This document shows, piece after piece, positions 52,480-61,514 of a stretch of 64,000 bases of DNA. Under the pieces are notes generated by a model. The model searched no databases and had not been told where the DNA came from. It saw only the letters and a list, made by a program, of their open reading frames with translations. The stretch comes from Mesorhizobium koreense (GTDB lineage Bacteria > Pseudomonadota > Alphaproteobacteria > Rhizobiales > Rhizobiaceae). The stretch spans positions 4,297,001 to 4,361,000 of the forward strand of contig NZ_CP134228.1 in NCBI RefSeq assembly GCF_031656215.1, given 5' to 3'. How positions within the stretch are numbered: position 1 is the first letter of the stretch; every line of letters starts with the position of its first letter. The position numbers and the translations under genes were made by a program.

Positions 52480-52616
52480 TGCGTGGTTCGAGGCTCGCTT
52501 CGCTCGCACCTCACCATGAGGACTGTTGAAGCGCTGCACTCCATCTCAGGATAGGGATGCCGGGCTCTAACCTCCCTCATGGTGGGGTGTGAGCGAAGCG
52601 AGCCTCGAACCACGCA
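52480..52616. repeat. Long inverted repeat, family A, copy 3 (variant)
   Basis: The left arm at 52480-52522 (TGCGTGGTTCGAGGCTCGC...) is answered by the right arm at about 52572-52616 (CCTCATGGTG...CTCGAACCACGC). Compared with copies 1 and 2, the CC of GTCCTTCG is GG here, and its partner in the other arm changes from GG to CC, so pairing is kept. It ends 11 bases before the phosphatase stop. Confidence 0.85.
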
Positions 52617-52626
52617 CAGAAAGACC

Positions 52627-53226
52627 TTACAGCCACGTCAGCCGGTCGTCCTCGAGCTTCAGAATGACGTCCTGCGGCGTTTCCATGTCGGCTGCCTCCG
52701 CGCCCGGTACGCCTTCGATCAGGTGGAAGAGAGCGCGGATGACCCCGCCATGGATTGCGCCGACGGTTTCCTGCGTCAGTTCGTCCAGCCAGCCCTGCAC
52801 GCGCTCGGCGAGCATGGCGTAGCTTTCGGCACCTGCGCCCGACGGCCGGAAATTCCACTTGTCGGCGAGCCGGCGCTCGATGACGCCGGGAGCGCGCGCC
52901 TCGATCTCGTCGGCGACATAGCCCTGCCAATCGCCGAAATTCACTTCCTTCAGGCGTACGTCCGTATGAAAGCCGTCCGGCGGCAGGTCCATCTGGATGC
53001 GCACGCGCCGCATGGTCTCGCGCGTGCGGCGAAGCGGGCTTGCCACGAAGTCGAACCCCGACGCCGTGCCGAGGATGCCGGCTAGTTTCCTGCCGTTCTC
53101 GTCGGCCTGCCGCCGGCCGATCGCATTGATCTCGGTATCTTCTTGCCCTTGAAAACGCTCGGAGGCATTCCAGTCGGTCTGGCCATGGCGCACGAAATAG
53201 GCGAGCGGATATTTCGCCACTGACAA
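52627..53226 (-). CDS. Histidine phosphatase family protein (phosphoglycerate-mutase-like)
   Basis: A 199-residue protein with the catalytic RHG motif in FVRHGQTDWNASERFQGQ, the second arginine in SPLRRTRETM, GDWQGYVADEI and the general-acid histidine in GAIHGGVIRAL. Substrates in this family range from sugar phosphates to phosphoproteins and cannot be assigned. It follows fabI by 21 bases, so they likely share a transcript. Confidence 0.92.
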   Translation of the reverse strand: MSVAKYPLAYFVRHGQTDWNASERFQGQEDTEINAIGRRQADENGRKLAGILGTASGFDFVASPLRRTRETMRRVRIQMDLPPDGFHTDVRLKEVNFGDWQGYVADEIEARAPGVIERRLADKWNFRPSGAGAESYAMLAERVQGWLDELTQETVGAIHGGVIRALFHLIEGVPGAEAADMETPQDVILKLEDDRLTWL

Positions 53227-53247
53227 AACCTCCGGCTGGAGAGGATT

Positions 53248-54066
53248 TCAGTCCTTGACGACGGAGATATCCGGCGCGTCAACCGCTTTCATCCCGACGA
53301 CATGATAACCGGAATCGACGTGGTGCACCTCGCCGGTCACACCGCGCGACAGGTCCGAGAGGAAATAGAGGCCCGCATCGCCGACTTCCTCGATGGTGAC
53401 GCTGCGCTTCAGCGGGGCGTTGTACTCGTTCCAGCGCAGGATATAGCGGAAATCGCCGATGCCAGACGCGGCAAGCGTCTTGATCGGGCCTGCCGAGACG
53501 GCATTGACGCGTATGCCCTTGCCGCCGAGATCGACGGCGAGATAGCGCACGCTGGCCTCGAGCGCGGCCTTGGCGACACCCATGACGTTGTAGTGCGGCA
53601 TGACCTTCTCCGCGCCGTAATAGGTGAGCGTCAGGAGCGAGCCGCCCTTTTCCATCAGCGGCTCGGCGTGCTTTGCAAGCGCGGTGAAGGAATAGACGGA
53701 AATGTCCATCGTGCGCTGGAAATTCTCGCGGCTCGTCTCGACATAGCGGCCGGTCAGTTCGTCCTTGTCGGAAAAGGCGATGGCGTGGACGAGGAAATCG
53801 AGGCCGCCCCATTTCTTCTTCACCGCGTCGAAGACGGCGTCGAGCGAGGCCGGATCGGTCACGTCGCAATGGCCGGCGACATCCGCGCCGAGTTCCTGCG
53901 CCAGCGGCTCGACGCGCTTCTTCAGCGCGTCGCCCTGGTAGGTCAGCGCAAGCTTCGCGCCGTGGGCCGCGCACGCCTTTGCGATGCCCCAGGCGATGGA
54001 ACGGTTGTTGGCCACGCCAAGGATCAATCCCCGCTTGCCTTCCATCAGGCTATTGCCGACTGCCAT
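53248..54066 (-). CDS. fabI: Enoyl-acyl-carrier-protein reductase (NADH)
   Basis: A 272-residue short-chain reductase that completes each cycle of fatty-acid elongation. It has GLILGVANNRSIAWGIA at the N-terminus, the NAD-binding FLVHAIAFSDK, and the catalytic Tyr-x6-Lys as YNVMGVAK, with LTYYGAEKVMPHYN ahead. It is the target class of triclosan-like inhibitors. It lies between the DnaJ-type gene and the phosphatase. Confidence 0.96.
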   Translation of the reverse strand: MAVGNSLMEGKRGLILGVANNRSIAWGIAKACAAHGAKLALTYQGDALKKRVEPLAQELGADVAGHCDVTDPASLDAVFDAVKKKWGGLDFLVHAIAFSDKDELTGRYVETSRENFQRTMDISVYSFTALAKHAEPLMEKGGSLLTLTYYGAEKVMPHYNVMGVAKAALEASVRYLAVDLGGKGIRVNAVSAGPIKTLAASGIGDFRYILRWNEYNAPLKRSVTIEEVGDAGLYFLSDLSRGVTGEVHHVDSGYHVVGMKAVDAPDISVVKD

Positions 54067-54219
54067 GCCACCCTTCTCCGCATTTCGGTGAACAATGCCG
54101 GGAAGCGGGTCGCTTCCGCAGCAAAACGCGTCCCGTGCCTATCGCACAGGCGCCGGAAGCCTTCAAGCTTGCGGCGGTTACAGGACAACAAGCCTGGCGT
54201 GAAAAGCGCGTAGGACGCG

Positions 54220-55158
54220 TCAGACGCTCGCCTTCTTCATCAGCGCCTCAAGTTCCGCGTCGCCCTTTTCGGGTAGCATGACGCGCACATGAACATAGAG
54301 ATCGCCATGGCCGCCCGCCTTGTCCGGCAGACCACGGCCCTTCAGCCGCAAGACCTTGTCCGAGCTCGACCATGGCGGGATGGCCACCGCCACCTTGCCG
54401 CTCGGCGTCTCTGCCGCCACCTTGGCGCCGAGCACCGCGTCGCGAAGCTCGACCGGCAGGTCGGAGTGCAAGTCCCTGCCCTCGACGCGATAGCGCGCGC
54501 TCTTGCGGAAGCGGATCTTGACCAGCGCGTCACCCGGCTTGCCGCCGAAGGGCGATGGCTCACCCTGCCCTTTCAGGCGGATGGTCTGGCCGTCCTCGAC
54601 GCCCTTAGGCAGCTTCACCGCGATCTTGCGTCCGCCGGGGAAGATTGCCGTCACCTTGGCGGCGGTGACAGCGTCTTCGATGTCGATGTCGAGGATGGCA
54701 TTCAGATCGGCGCCGGCCGGCGCCTGCTGTCTGCCGCCTCCACCACCGCCGGGGCCGCCGTTTCCGAAGCCACGTCCGAAAATCTCGCTGAAAATATCGT
54801 GTGCGCCGCCGAAGGCGTCGCTGCCCGCCGTGCTCGAACGGAACTCGAAATGCGACCCTCCCGGCCCCTGCCGCGACTGGCGGAAACCGGCAAACGGATC
54901 GCCGCCGGCCGCACCCTCGAAGCCCTGGAAGCGCTGCTTGCCCTCCGCGTCGATCTCGCCCCTGTCGAAGGCGCCGCGCTTCTTCTCGTCGCCAACGACC
55001 TCATAGGCCTGGTTGGCCTCGGCAAAGCGCTCCTTGGCCTTCGGATCGTCCGGGTTCTGGTCCGGGTGATATTTCTTGGCCAGCTTCCGGTAGGCCGACT
55101 TTATCTCCTTGGCCGAGGCGTCCTTGGCGACGCCCAAAACCTGGTATGGATCGCGCAT
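54220..55158 (-). CDS. DnaJ-type co-chaperone (CbpA-like)
   Basis: A 312-residue J-protein. The J domain (residues 1-65, with [12 protein letters not shown] holding the HPD tripeptide) is followed by a Gly/Phe-rich linker ([12 protein letters not shown]), then two CTD client-binding folds ([48 protein letters not shown]). It lacks the four cysteine repeats of true DnaJ, so it is CbpA-like. It stimulates DnaK. Confidence 0.93.
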   Translation of the reverse strand: MRDPYQVLGVAKDASAKEIKSAYRKLAKKYHPDQNPDDPKAKERFAEANQAYEVVGDEKKRGAFDRGEIDAEGKQRFQGFEGAAGGDPFAGFRQSRQGPGGSHFEFRSSTAGSDAFGGAHDIFSEIFGRGFGNGGPGGGGGGRQQAPAGADLNAILDIDIEDAVTAAKVTAIFPGGRKIAVKLPKGVEDGQTIRLKGQGEPSPFGGKPGDALVKIRFRKSARYRVEGRDLHSDLPVELRDAVLGAKVAAETPSGKVAVAIPPWSSSDKVLRLKGRGLPDKAGGHGDLYVHVRVMLPEKGDAELEALMKKASV

Positions 55159-55253
55159 GCTTCCTGCCTGACGGGATTGATAGAAATGATCGTCCTTATA
55201 TGCGCTCGGCTAGGAAGAAATTCCAGCCCGGCGAAGGATCGACCCGCTCCGGA

Positions 55254-55673
55254 TCAGGATCCCGCGAAGGTGCGCAATTGCCATCCGCCGGAATTTTCGA
55301 GGCAAGCCTCCCCATGGTAAAGGCCGACGCCGTCGAAGCGCGTCACCGAGGCGGAAAAGCGGCGGCACAGATGGCCGCTATCCTGGAATTCGGTGAGGCC
55401 GGTGATCTGCCCGCTCGCGCCGGTCGCGGGGTTCATCCAGGCAAGGCCGTCGGAGCCAAGCCCGCTTGGATCGACCGAGGTGACCGCGTTGCGGATCGTC
55501 TCCTCGTCCGTGACATTGGCCGTTGTCGGGTTCGGCCGGACGGAGCCGGTGATGATCGAACGGTCCGTCTCGGCTCTCTTCAGCAGATTGCCGGATGCAC
55601 AGGCGGTAAGGGCCACCGGCAACAAGACCAGAGCGGCAACCGGCAGAAACTTACGCCACGACACGGCAAGCAT
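55254..55673 (-). CDS. RT0821/Lpp0805-type surface lipoprotein
   Basis: A 139-residue lipoprotein. The signal ([19 protein letters not shown]) ends at a lipobox cysteine followed by ASGN. The mature region contains [11 protein letters not shown] and [18 protein letters not shown], the conserved Cys-containing stretch of this family, and ends in [18 protein letters not shown]. Upstream codons form a spurious longer frame to 55919. It is divergent from pdxH. Confidence 0.85.
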   Translation of the reverse strand: MLAVSWRKFLPVAALVLLPVALTACASGNLLKRAETDRSIITGSVRPNPTTANVTDEETIRNAVTSVDPSGLGSDGLAWMNPATGASGQITGLTEFQDSGHLCRRFSASVTRFDGVGLYHGEACLENSGGWQLRTFAGS

Positions 55674-55746
55674 CACGCCACGCAGCACCTTTGCTTGCGC
55701 TCCACGCAACAATCGGCATTCTCCCGAAGAACCAAGGAAAAACACT

Positions 55747-56364
55747 ATGGCCAACGCACCGTTAACAAGCGATGACTTCACCGAGAGCGCCGAGCCCTTC
55801 GACCTGTTCGCCTCCTGGCTGAAAGACGCTGAAGCGAGCGAGCCCAACGATCCGAACGCTATGGCGCTCGCCACCGTCGACCCGGACGGGCTGCCGGACG
55901 TGCGCATGGTGCTGCTCAAGGGCTTCGATCATGAAGGCTTTGTCTTCTACACCAACCTGGAAAGCCAGAAAGGCAGAGAAATTGGCGTATCCATGAAGGC
56001 GGCGCTCTGCTTCCACTGGAAATCGCTGCGTCGGCAGGTACGCGTGCGCGGCCCTGTCGAGCGCGTAAGCGACGCGGAGGCCGACGCCTATTATGCCTCA
56101 CGCCCGCGCGGCAGCCGCATCGGCGCCTGGGCCTCGAAGCAGTCGCGGCCGCTCGAGAGCCGCTTCGCGCTGGAGAAGGCGGTCGCCGAATACACGGCGA
56201 AATATCCGCTCGGCGCAATACCGCGTCCGGCCCACTGGTCGGGCTTCCGCATCGTGCCGAAGACGATCGAGTTCTGGCACGACCGGCCCTTCCGGCTCCA
56301 CGACCGCATTGTCTTTACGCGTAGCGAGGGCGGCGGATGGGGGAAGACACGGCTTTATCCGTGA
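55747..56364 (+). CDS. pdxH: Pyridoxamine 5'-phosphate oxidase
   Basis: A 205-residue FMN enzyme that makes pyridoxal 5'-phosphate. It has the FMN segments [19 protein letters not shown] and [18 protein letters not shown], and the signature near the C-terminus [21 protein letters not shown]. Length fits the family. AAGGA precedes ATG 55747. It stands between two minus-strand genes. Confidence 0.96.
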   Translation: MANAPLTSDDFTESAEPFDLFASWLKDAEASEPNDPNAMALATVDPDGLPDVRMVLLKGFDHEGFVFYTNLESQKGREIGVSMKAALCFHWKSLRRQVRVRGPVERVSDAEADAYYASRPRGSRIGAWASKQSRPLESRFALEKAVAEYTAKYPLGAIPRPAHWSGFRIVPKTIEFWHDRPFRLHDRIVFTRSEGGGWGKTRLYP

Positions 56365-56373
56365 GCGGAGATT

Positions 56374-57309
56374 TCATCGCTCTGGCGTGCGCGGCTGCAT
56401 GATCCAGCGAAACGCGGCAAAGGCAGCAAAGCCCAAGAGTGGCCAGACGGCCCAGAAGCGCCCGTGCCAAGTGAGAAGATTGATACCGACGATGCCCAGC
56501 CCGATGACAAGCAGGCTTGCCGGACCGCGGATTTCCGGCGCGAGCCTTTGCGCAAAGGAGGTCGCGGCAAGCGTGGCGAATGCCAGAAGTGGCCACGCCG
56601 CCCAGAAAGTACCGCTCCAGGTTGCCAGGTTGACCACGAGGACGATGAGGGCGGCAAGCGCAAGCGAGGCGATCTGGCGCGGTACCGTACCAAAGCGTGT
56701 CGAGACCATTTGCGGCCCCTCTCGCGTCTTGCGGGCTTCCGCGGCCGAAGGCGTCGCCGGGACCGGCTTCAAGGATCGGCCGGGCTGCGCATCGCCGCCG
56801 GCGAGGCGAATGGCATAGCTCGGCACCGCCTCCTGCAGGTTCTTGACCGCCAGGTCGCCAAGGAAATCGAAGCCGACGGAAACCTTGTTGCGCACCTGGT
56901 CATAGACCGTTCGCGAGATCAGGATGCCGCCCGGCGATGCCGATTCCTGCAGCCGCGCGGCGATATTCACGCCGTCGCCATAGATGTTGTCGCCATCGAT
57001 GATCACATCGCCGAGATTGATGCCGATGCGGAAAAGCATGGGCTCGCCGCCTTCGTCGACGCGGGCGAGCTCGGCCTGGACGTCGACCGCTGCCCGCACC
57101 GCTTCCACGACACTTGAAAATTCGGCGAGCAGACCGTCGCCCCACGTATTCACCACCCGTCCGGAATGCGCGTCGATCAGACGCGCCATGGCGTCCCGCA
57201 GGCGCTTCAGCCGGGCAAGTGTCCCCTCCTCGTCGGCCTCCATCAGTCGGGAGTAGCCGTATACGTCCGCCGAGAATATCGTCGTCAGCTTGCGGCGCGT
57301 TTCAGGCAT
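56374..57309 (-). CDS. Class III adenylate/guanylate cyclase with two duplicated membrane segments
   Basis: A 311-residue protein. The catalytic domain is at the N-terminus: KLTTIFSADVYGYSRLM with a metal Asp at residue 15, then VNTWGDGLLAEFSS and INLGDVIIDGDNIYGDGVNIAARLQ. The C-terminus holds two copies of a 2TM unit: LATWSGTFWAAWPLLAF and LLTWHGRFWAVWPLLGF. It would make cAMP or cGMP at the membrane, with the membrane part at the C-terminal end, the reverse of most class III cyclases. Confidence 0.9.
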   Translation of the reverse strand: MPETRRKLTTIFSADVYGYSRLMEADEEGTLARLKRLRDAMARLIDAHSGRVVNTWGDGLLAEFSSVVEAVRAAVDVQAELARVDEGGEPMLFRIGINLGDVIIDGDNIYGDGVNIAARLQESASPGGILISRTVYDQVRNKVSVGFDFLGDLAVKNLQEAVPSYAIRLAGGDAQPGRSLKPVPATPSAAEARKTREGPQMVSTRFGTVPRQIASLALAALIVLVVNLATWSGTFWAAWPLLAFATLAATSFAQRLAPEIRGPASLLVIGLGIVGINLLTWHGRFWAVWPLLGFAAFAAFRWIMQPRTPER

Positions 57310-57385
57310 ATGGTCGCGTTCCCGTTTCCGCTGGCATCCTTAGCTTGCCAATGGACGAGAGGCCAGCGGGCAAGGAAAGGCCGCT

Positions 57386-58141
57386 TCAGGCCGGCTTCTT
57401 CCGCGTCATGAAGGCCTGGAAGGCTGCCTTCGCCTCATCCGACACCAGCCGGGCGGCGAAGAGCCGGCTTTCCTCCCGGATCCGGGCCACCAATTCCTCG
57501 CGGTCGCCGCGCATCAGGTCGCGGGCGATCCTCAGCGCTTCCGGCGGCTTGGCGGAGATGCGCTCCGCAGCCCGGAAGACGGCCTCCTCCAATTCGTCCT
57601 CGCCGACAACGTCATGGATCAGCCCGCACGCCTTGGCGCGCTCGGCGGAGAAGGGTTCGCAAAGGCCGAGCAGTGCGAAAGCCTGCTGGCGACCCATCAG
57701 GAGCGGCGCGATCAGGCTGGAGCCGGCTTCCGGCGTGAGGCCGAGATCGACGAAGGGCGCGTGGAACAGGGTGCGCGGCGTGGCAAAGGTGAGATCGCAG
57801 TGGAAATGGATGGTGGTGCCGACACCCACCGCGATGCCATCGACGCCGGAGACGATCGGCTTTTCGGAACGCGCCAGGGCCTCCAGAAGATCGAAAGCCT
57901 CGCTGCCGTGCTTCCCGCTCGTGGAATAGGACAGGAAGTCGGCAAGGTCATTGCCGGCGGAAAAGGCGCCGGGCACGCCGAGAAAGACGTTGCAGCGCAC
58001 GGCCGGATCGGCATCGCCCGCCTTCAGCGCTTCTGTCATCGCCACATACATGGCGCGTGTGATGGCGTTCTTCTTCTCCGGTCGATCGAGCCTGATCACC
58101 TGCACCGCGCCGCGGCGCTCGACCTTGATATGTTCGCTCAC
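57386..58141 (-). CDS. Enoyl-CoA hydratase/isomerase family protein
   Basis: A 251-residue crotonase-fold protein. The CoA loop and oxyanion segments are FSAGNDLADFL and GVDGIAVGVGTTIHFHCDLTFAT. The glutamates of true hydratases are uncertain (FVDLGLTPEAGSS carries one). The start is GTG 58141, with GGAAGGCGA ahead; a longer frame overlaps the dehydrogenase. It follows an acyl-CoA dehydrogenase by 13 bases and probably acts in the same pathway. Confidence 0.9.
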   Translation of the reverse strand: MSEHIKVERRGAVQVIRLDRPEKKNAITRAMYVAMTEALKAGDADPAVRCNVFLGVPGAFSAGNDLADFLSYSTSGKHGSEAFDLLEALARSEKPIVSGVDGIAVGVGTTIHFHCDLTFATPRTLFHAPFVDLGLTPEAGSSLIAPLLMGRQQAFALLGLCEPFSAERAKACGLIHDVVGEDELEEAVFRAAERISAKPPEALRIARDLMRGDREELVARIREESRLFAARLVSDEAKAAFQAFMTRKKPA

Positions 58142-58154
58142 TCGCCTTCCTTCC

Positions 58155-59927
58155 TCATGCCAGGATCGCTGCCGCTGCTTCGTCGAGGCTGGCGGCGCCA
58201 TTCACCGCACGGTCCTTGAGAGCGGAGCTTTCGGGAAGAAGGTTTTCGGCGAAGAAACGGCAAAGCGCGGTCTGCGGCGCAGCTTCCGCCTTGCGTGCGC
58301 CGCGCGCCATCAGCGCAGCGCCGGCCGCGAGCGAAAAGAGCCTCAAATAGGGCGTGGCGCCCGCCAGCGCATCCGAAACACGTCCGTCCGCCTGCGCGCG
58401 CTGCATGAACCGCGTCGCTTCCTCCAATTCGTCCAGCGCGCGCTCGAGATGGCCGGCGGTATGGCCGAAGCCGGGCCGATTCGATGCGCGCAGCATCTCC
58501 ACCTCGCCGCGCAACTCGCCGATATAGGCGTGGACATGCTCGCCGCCGCCAAGCGGCAGCTTGCGCATGACAAGATCGATCGACTGGATGCCGTTGGTGC
58601 CCTCGTAGATCGGCGCGATGCGCGCGTCGCGATAGAAGCCGGCGGCACCTGTCTCCTCGATGAAGCCCATGCCGCCATGCACCTGTATGCCGAGCGAGGC
58701 GACCTCGACGCCGATATCGGTCGGAAACGCTTTGGCCAGCGGGGTCAACAGGCCGGCGCGGTCCTGCCAGTGCCGGCGTTCGTCGCCTTCCGTCGCACGG
58801 GCCATGTCGAGTGCATGCGCGCAGGAATAGCAAAGCGCTCGCGCGGCCTCGGTCAACGCCTTCATGGTAAGGAGATTGCGCCGCACGTCGGGGTGCTCGA
58901 CAATCGGGCTCATGCCCTCGCCCGAATCGCCTGGCGCCCGCCCCTGCCGGCGTTCCCCGGCATAGGCTTTCGCCTTCTGGTAGGAGGCTTCGGCGACGGC
59001 GACGCCCTGGATGCCCACCGCCAGCCGCGCATTGTTCATCATGGTGAACATGCAGGCCAGCCCCTTGTTCTCCTCGCCGACCAGCCAGCCGATGGCGCCC
59101 GGCGCGTCGCCGAACTTGCCGTCGCCATAGAGCATGACACAGGTGGGCGAGCCGTTTATGCCGAGCTTGTGCTCGATCGAGGCACAATAGGCATCGTTGC
59201 GGGCGCCAAGCGCGCCATCGGCATTCACCAGATATTTCGGCACTAGGAAGAGCGAGATGCCGCGCGTGCCGGCCGGCGCGTCAGGCAGTCGGGCAAGGAC
59301 CATATGCACGATATTGTCGGTGAAATCGTGCTCGCCATAGGTGATGAATATCTTCTGCCCGAAAATGCGGTAGGTGCCGTCCCCGGCGGGCTCGGCACGT
59401 GTGCGGAGCGCGTTGAGGTCCGAGCCGGCCTGCGGCTCGGTCAAATTCATCGTGCCCATCCACTCGCCGGAGACGAGCTTGGCCAGATAGGTCCGCTTCA
59501 GTTCCTCGGACGCGTGTTTTTCAATCGCTTCGACCGCGCCGAAAGTGAGCGTCGGCCCGACGGCGAAGCCCATCGAGCCGGAGTTCCACATCTCAAGCAC
59601 GGCGATCGCAAGCATCGCCGGCAGGCCCTGCCCGCCATATTCGACCGGGCCGGCCAGCGCATTCCAGCCGCCCCTGATCCAGCGCGCGTAGAGCTCCTTC
59701 CAACCGGGCGGCGTGGTGACGGCGCCGTCCTTCCACACGGCACCAATCTCGTCGCCGGCCTTGTAGAGCGGCGCGATCTCATCCCCGGCGAAGCGCCCCG
59801 CCTCCTCCAATATCGCATCGGCGAGGTCTTCGGTCAGATCGCCCAGCCTGCCTTCGTCGAGCGCGGCCTTCAGGCCGGCGGTGTGCTTCAGCGTATGCGC
59901 GATCTCAGCGACTGGCGCCCGGTACAT
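58155..59927 (-). CDS. Acyl-CoA dehydrogenase, long (FadE-like) type
   Basis: A 590-residue FAD enzyme, longer than standard dehydrogenases because of N- and C-terminal extensions typical of the FadE/DmdC-like type. It has TMNLTEPQAGSDLNALRT, YEGTNGIQSIDLVMRK and QVHGGMGFIEETG. The start is ATG 59927 behind GGGAGG. It oxidises an unassigned acyl-CoA and precedes a hydratase gene in the operon. Confidence 0.93.
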   Translation of the reverse strand: MYRAPVAEIAHTLKHTAGLKAALDEGRLGDLTEDLADAILEEAGRFAGDEIAPLYKAGDEIGAVWKDGAVTTPPGWKELYARWIRGGWNALAGPVEYGGQGLPAMLAIAVLEMWNSGSMGFAVGPTLTFGAVEAIEKHASEELKRTYLAKLVSGEWMGTMNLTEPQAGSDLNALRTRAEPAGDGTYRIFGQKIFITYGEHDFTDNIVHMVLARLPDAPAGTRGISLFLVPKYLVNADGALGARNDAYCASIEHKLGINGSPTCVMLYGDGKFGDAPGAIGWLVGEENKGLACMFTMMNNARLAVGIQGVAVAEASYQKAKAYAGERRQGRAPGDSGEGMSPIVEHPDVRRNLLTMKALTEAARALCYSCAHALDMARATEGDERRHWQDRAGLLTPLAKAFPTDIGVEVASLGIQVHGGMGFIEETGAAGFYRDARIAPIYEGTNGIQSIDLVMRKLPLGGGEHVHAYIGELRGEVEMLRASNRPGFGHTAGHLERALDELEEATRFMQRAQADGRVSDALAGATPYLRLFSLAAGAALMARGARKAEAAPQTALCRFFAENLLPESSALKDRAVNGAASLDEAAAAILA

Positions 59928-60103
59928 TCCGGCCTCCCGATCCGTTGCTTGCGTTCCAGCCGGTATAGGAAGGCGGCCGCCCGATGACAATCGATCATTG
60001 GGCGATCATCGGGCGGTCATCGGAGAGCCATCCGTCTATCCACGCGGCGGTGGCAATTCGTTAACCATCTTCCTTCAGCGTGGCAGCGTCACGAGGAAGC
60101 CGG

Positions 60104-61288
60104 ATGCCGAACCTGCCGAAAGCGCTCGCCCGAAGCGCGGCCGCGTTGGTCGCCGCGGCGATGCTGTGGCCCGCATACGGGCACGCCTCCGATTTCAGCA
60201 AGCCGTGGCTCAGGCCGGACCGCGCGCTGGTGGTCGACGCCTACGAATATAATTCCATCGACTGGACGAAGCTTGCCGAGGACAAGCGCGTCGTCGGCTT
60301 CATCAACAAGGCGACGGACGGGCTACCGCCGCCCGCGAAATGCGAGGATGACGACGATGTGCAACTGCGCCTCTGCAAGGCGCTGTGGAAGCGCTACTCG
60401 GTGGCAAGGGAGCTTTTCCGTACGCGACGCACTATTGCCAAGGCGCTCGGGCTGAAATGGGGCGCCTATCATCTGGCGCGGCCGGGCAATCCGATCGACC
60501 AGGCCAACCATTTCATCGATTTCGTGGAGCCCGGACCGGACGATCTGGTAGCGCTCGATATCGAGGAGAACGATCCGTATAGGTGGATGTCGCTCGCCGA
60601 CGCGGAGGAATTCGCACGCCATGTCATGCGCCGTATCGGGCGCTATCCGGTGCTCTACACCAACAATGTGACGGCAGAATTCATCGCGGCGCACAAGGAC
60701 GAGTACCCGCTCCTGTCGCGGCTGCCGCTCTGGTACGCGCGCTACAAGCCGGAAATCGCCGATCATTTTCCCAAGGGCAATTGGGACGGCTACACGCTGT
60801 GGCAATTCTCCTCGCAGGCGAATTGCAGCGTCCGCCAGTGTCCCTATCGCGTTCCCGGCACACCGACCGATATCGACATCAACGTCGCGGCGATGGATGC
60901 CGACGCGCTGCGCAAGGCCTGGCCGCTCGACGCGCTCGTGGATCGCAAGGAAGAGCTGATCGTCAACGTGCCGGTGCCGTTGGGGCGTGAAGAGGCGCTT
61001 TCGGGGGGTGAACCCATCGTCTGGGCGACGGTCGATCCGACAAGCGACGCAAAGCTGCTCGCCGCAGCGTATGCGCGAGCCGGCAACCGCTATCCGGCTG
61101 GGGGTCCGCCCGTGGAGGACCCCACGGCGCGGCTCGCCGAAGCCCTCCTCGCTTATCTCGGCTCACTGGGGGAAGGCGTGCTCGCCTATGCCGGGCTGGA
61201 TGCGTCCTCGCCGGGGGTCGACCCGATCACCATCGCGGCGATCCCTGTCGAGGAAGCGAAAGGCGACCCCCTTCCGCACGGGCCGTAG
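60104..61288 (+). CDS. Glycoside hydrolase family 25-type lysozyme
   Basis: A 394-residue exported protein. After a signal peptide (SAAALVAAAMLWPAYGHAS) a GH25 domain covers about 40-290: VVDAYEYNSIDW, FINKATDG, LDIEENDPY (catalytic Asp/Glu), PVLYTNNVTAEF and YTLWQFSSQ. The C-terminal ~100 residues are unrecognised and Pro/Ala-rich. It cleaves peptidoglycan; role in cell-wall turnover or defence is open. GAGGAAG stands before ATG 60104. Confidence 0.9.
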   Translation: MPNLPKALARSAAALVAAAMLWPAYGHASDFSKPWLRPDRALVVDAYEYNSIDWTKLAEDKRVVGFINKATDGLPPPAKCEDDDDVQLRLCKALWKRYSVARELFRTRRTIAKALGLKWGAYHLARPGNPIDQANHFIDFVEPGPDDLVALDIEENDPYRWMSLADAEEFARHVMRRIGRYPVLYTNNVTAEFIAAHKDEYPLLSRLPLWYARYKPEIADHFPKGNWDGYTLWQFSSQANCSVRQCPYRVPGTPTDIDINVAAMDADALRKAWPLDALVDRKEELIVNVPVPLGREEALSGGEPIVWATVDPTSDAKLLAAAYARAGNRYPAGGPPVEDPTARLAEALLAYLGSLGEGVLAYAGLDASSPGVDPITIAAIPVEEAKGDPLPHGP

Positions 61289-61514
61289 CGCAGGCAATCG
61301 CCGGACGAAGGCATTTTTTCGCCCGGTGGAGCTTCCGGCACTGAAACCCGTTTCGGCCGCTGGACACCCCAGAAACTCTACGATACGACATCAAAGACGG
61401 AGCGGTTGGGTACGGAAACAAACCGACCCAGCCGAGCTGCCAGAACCTTCTCATCAAACGGTCCCCCCCACCCTTCCCGGCGAAAAGCGTGGGGTCTGCT
61501 TTTGGCGGAAATCA

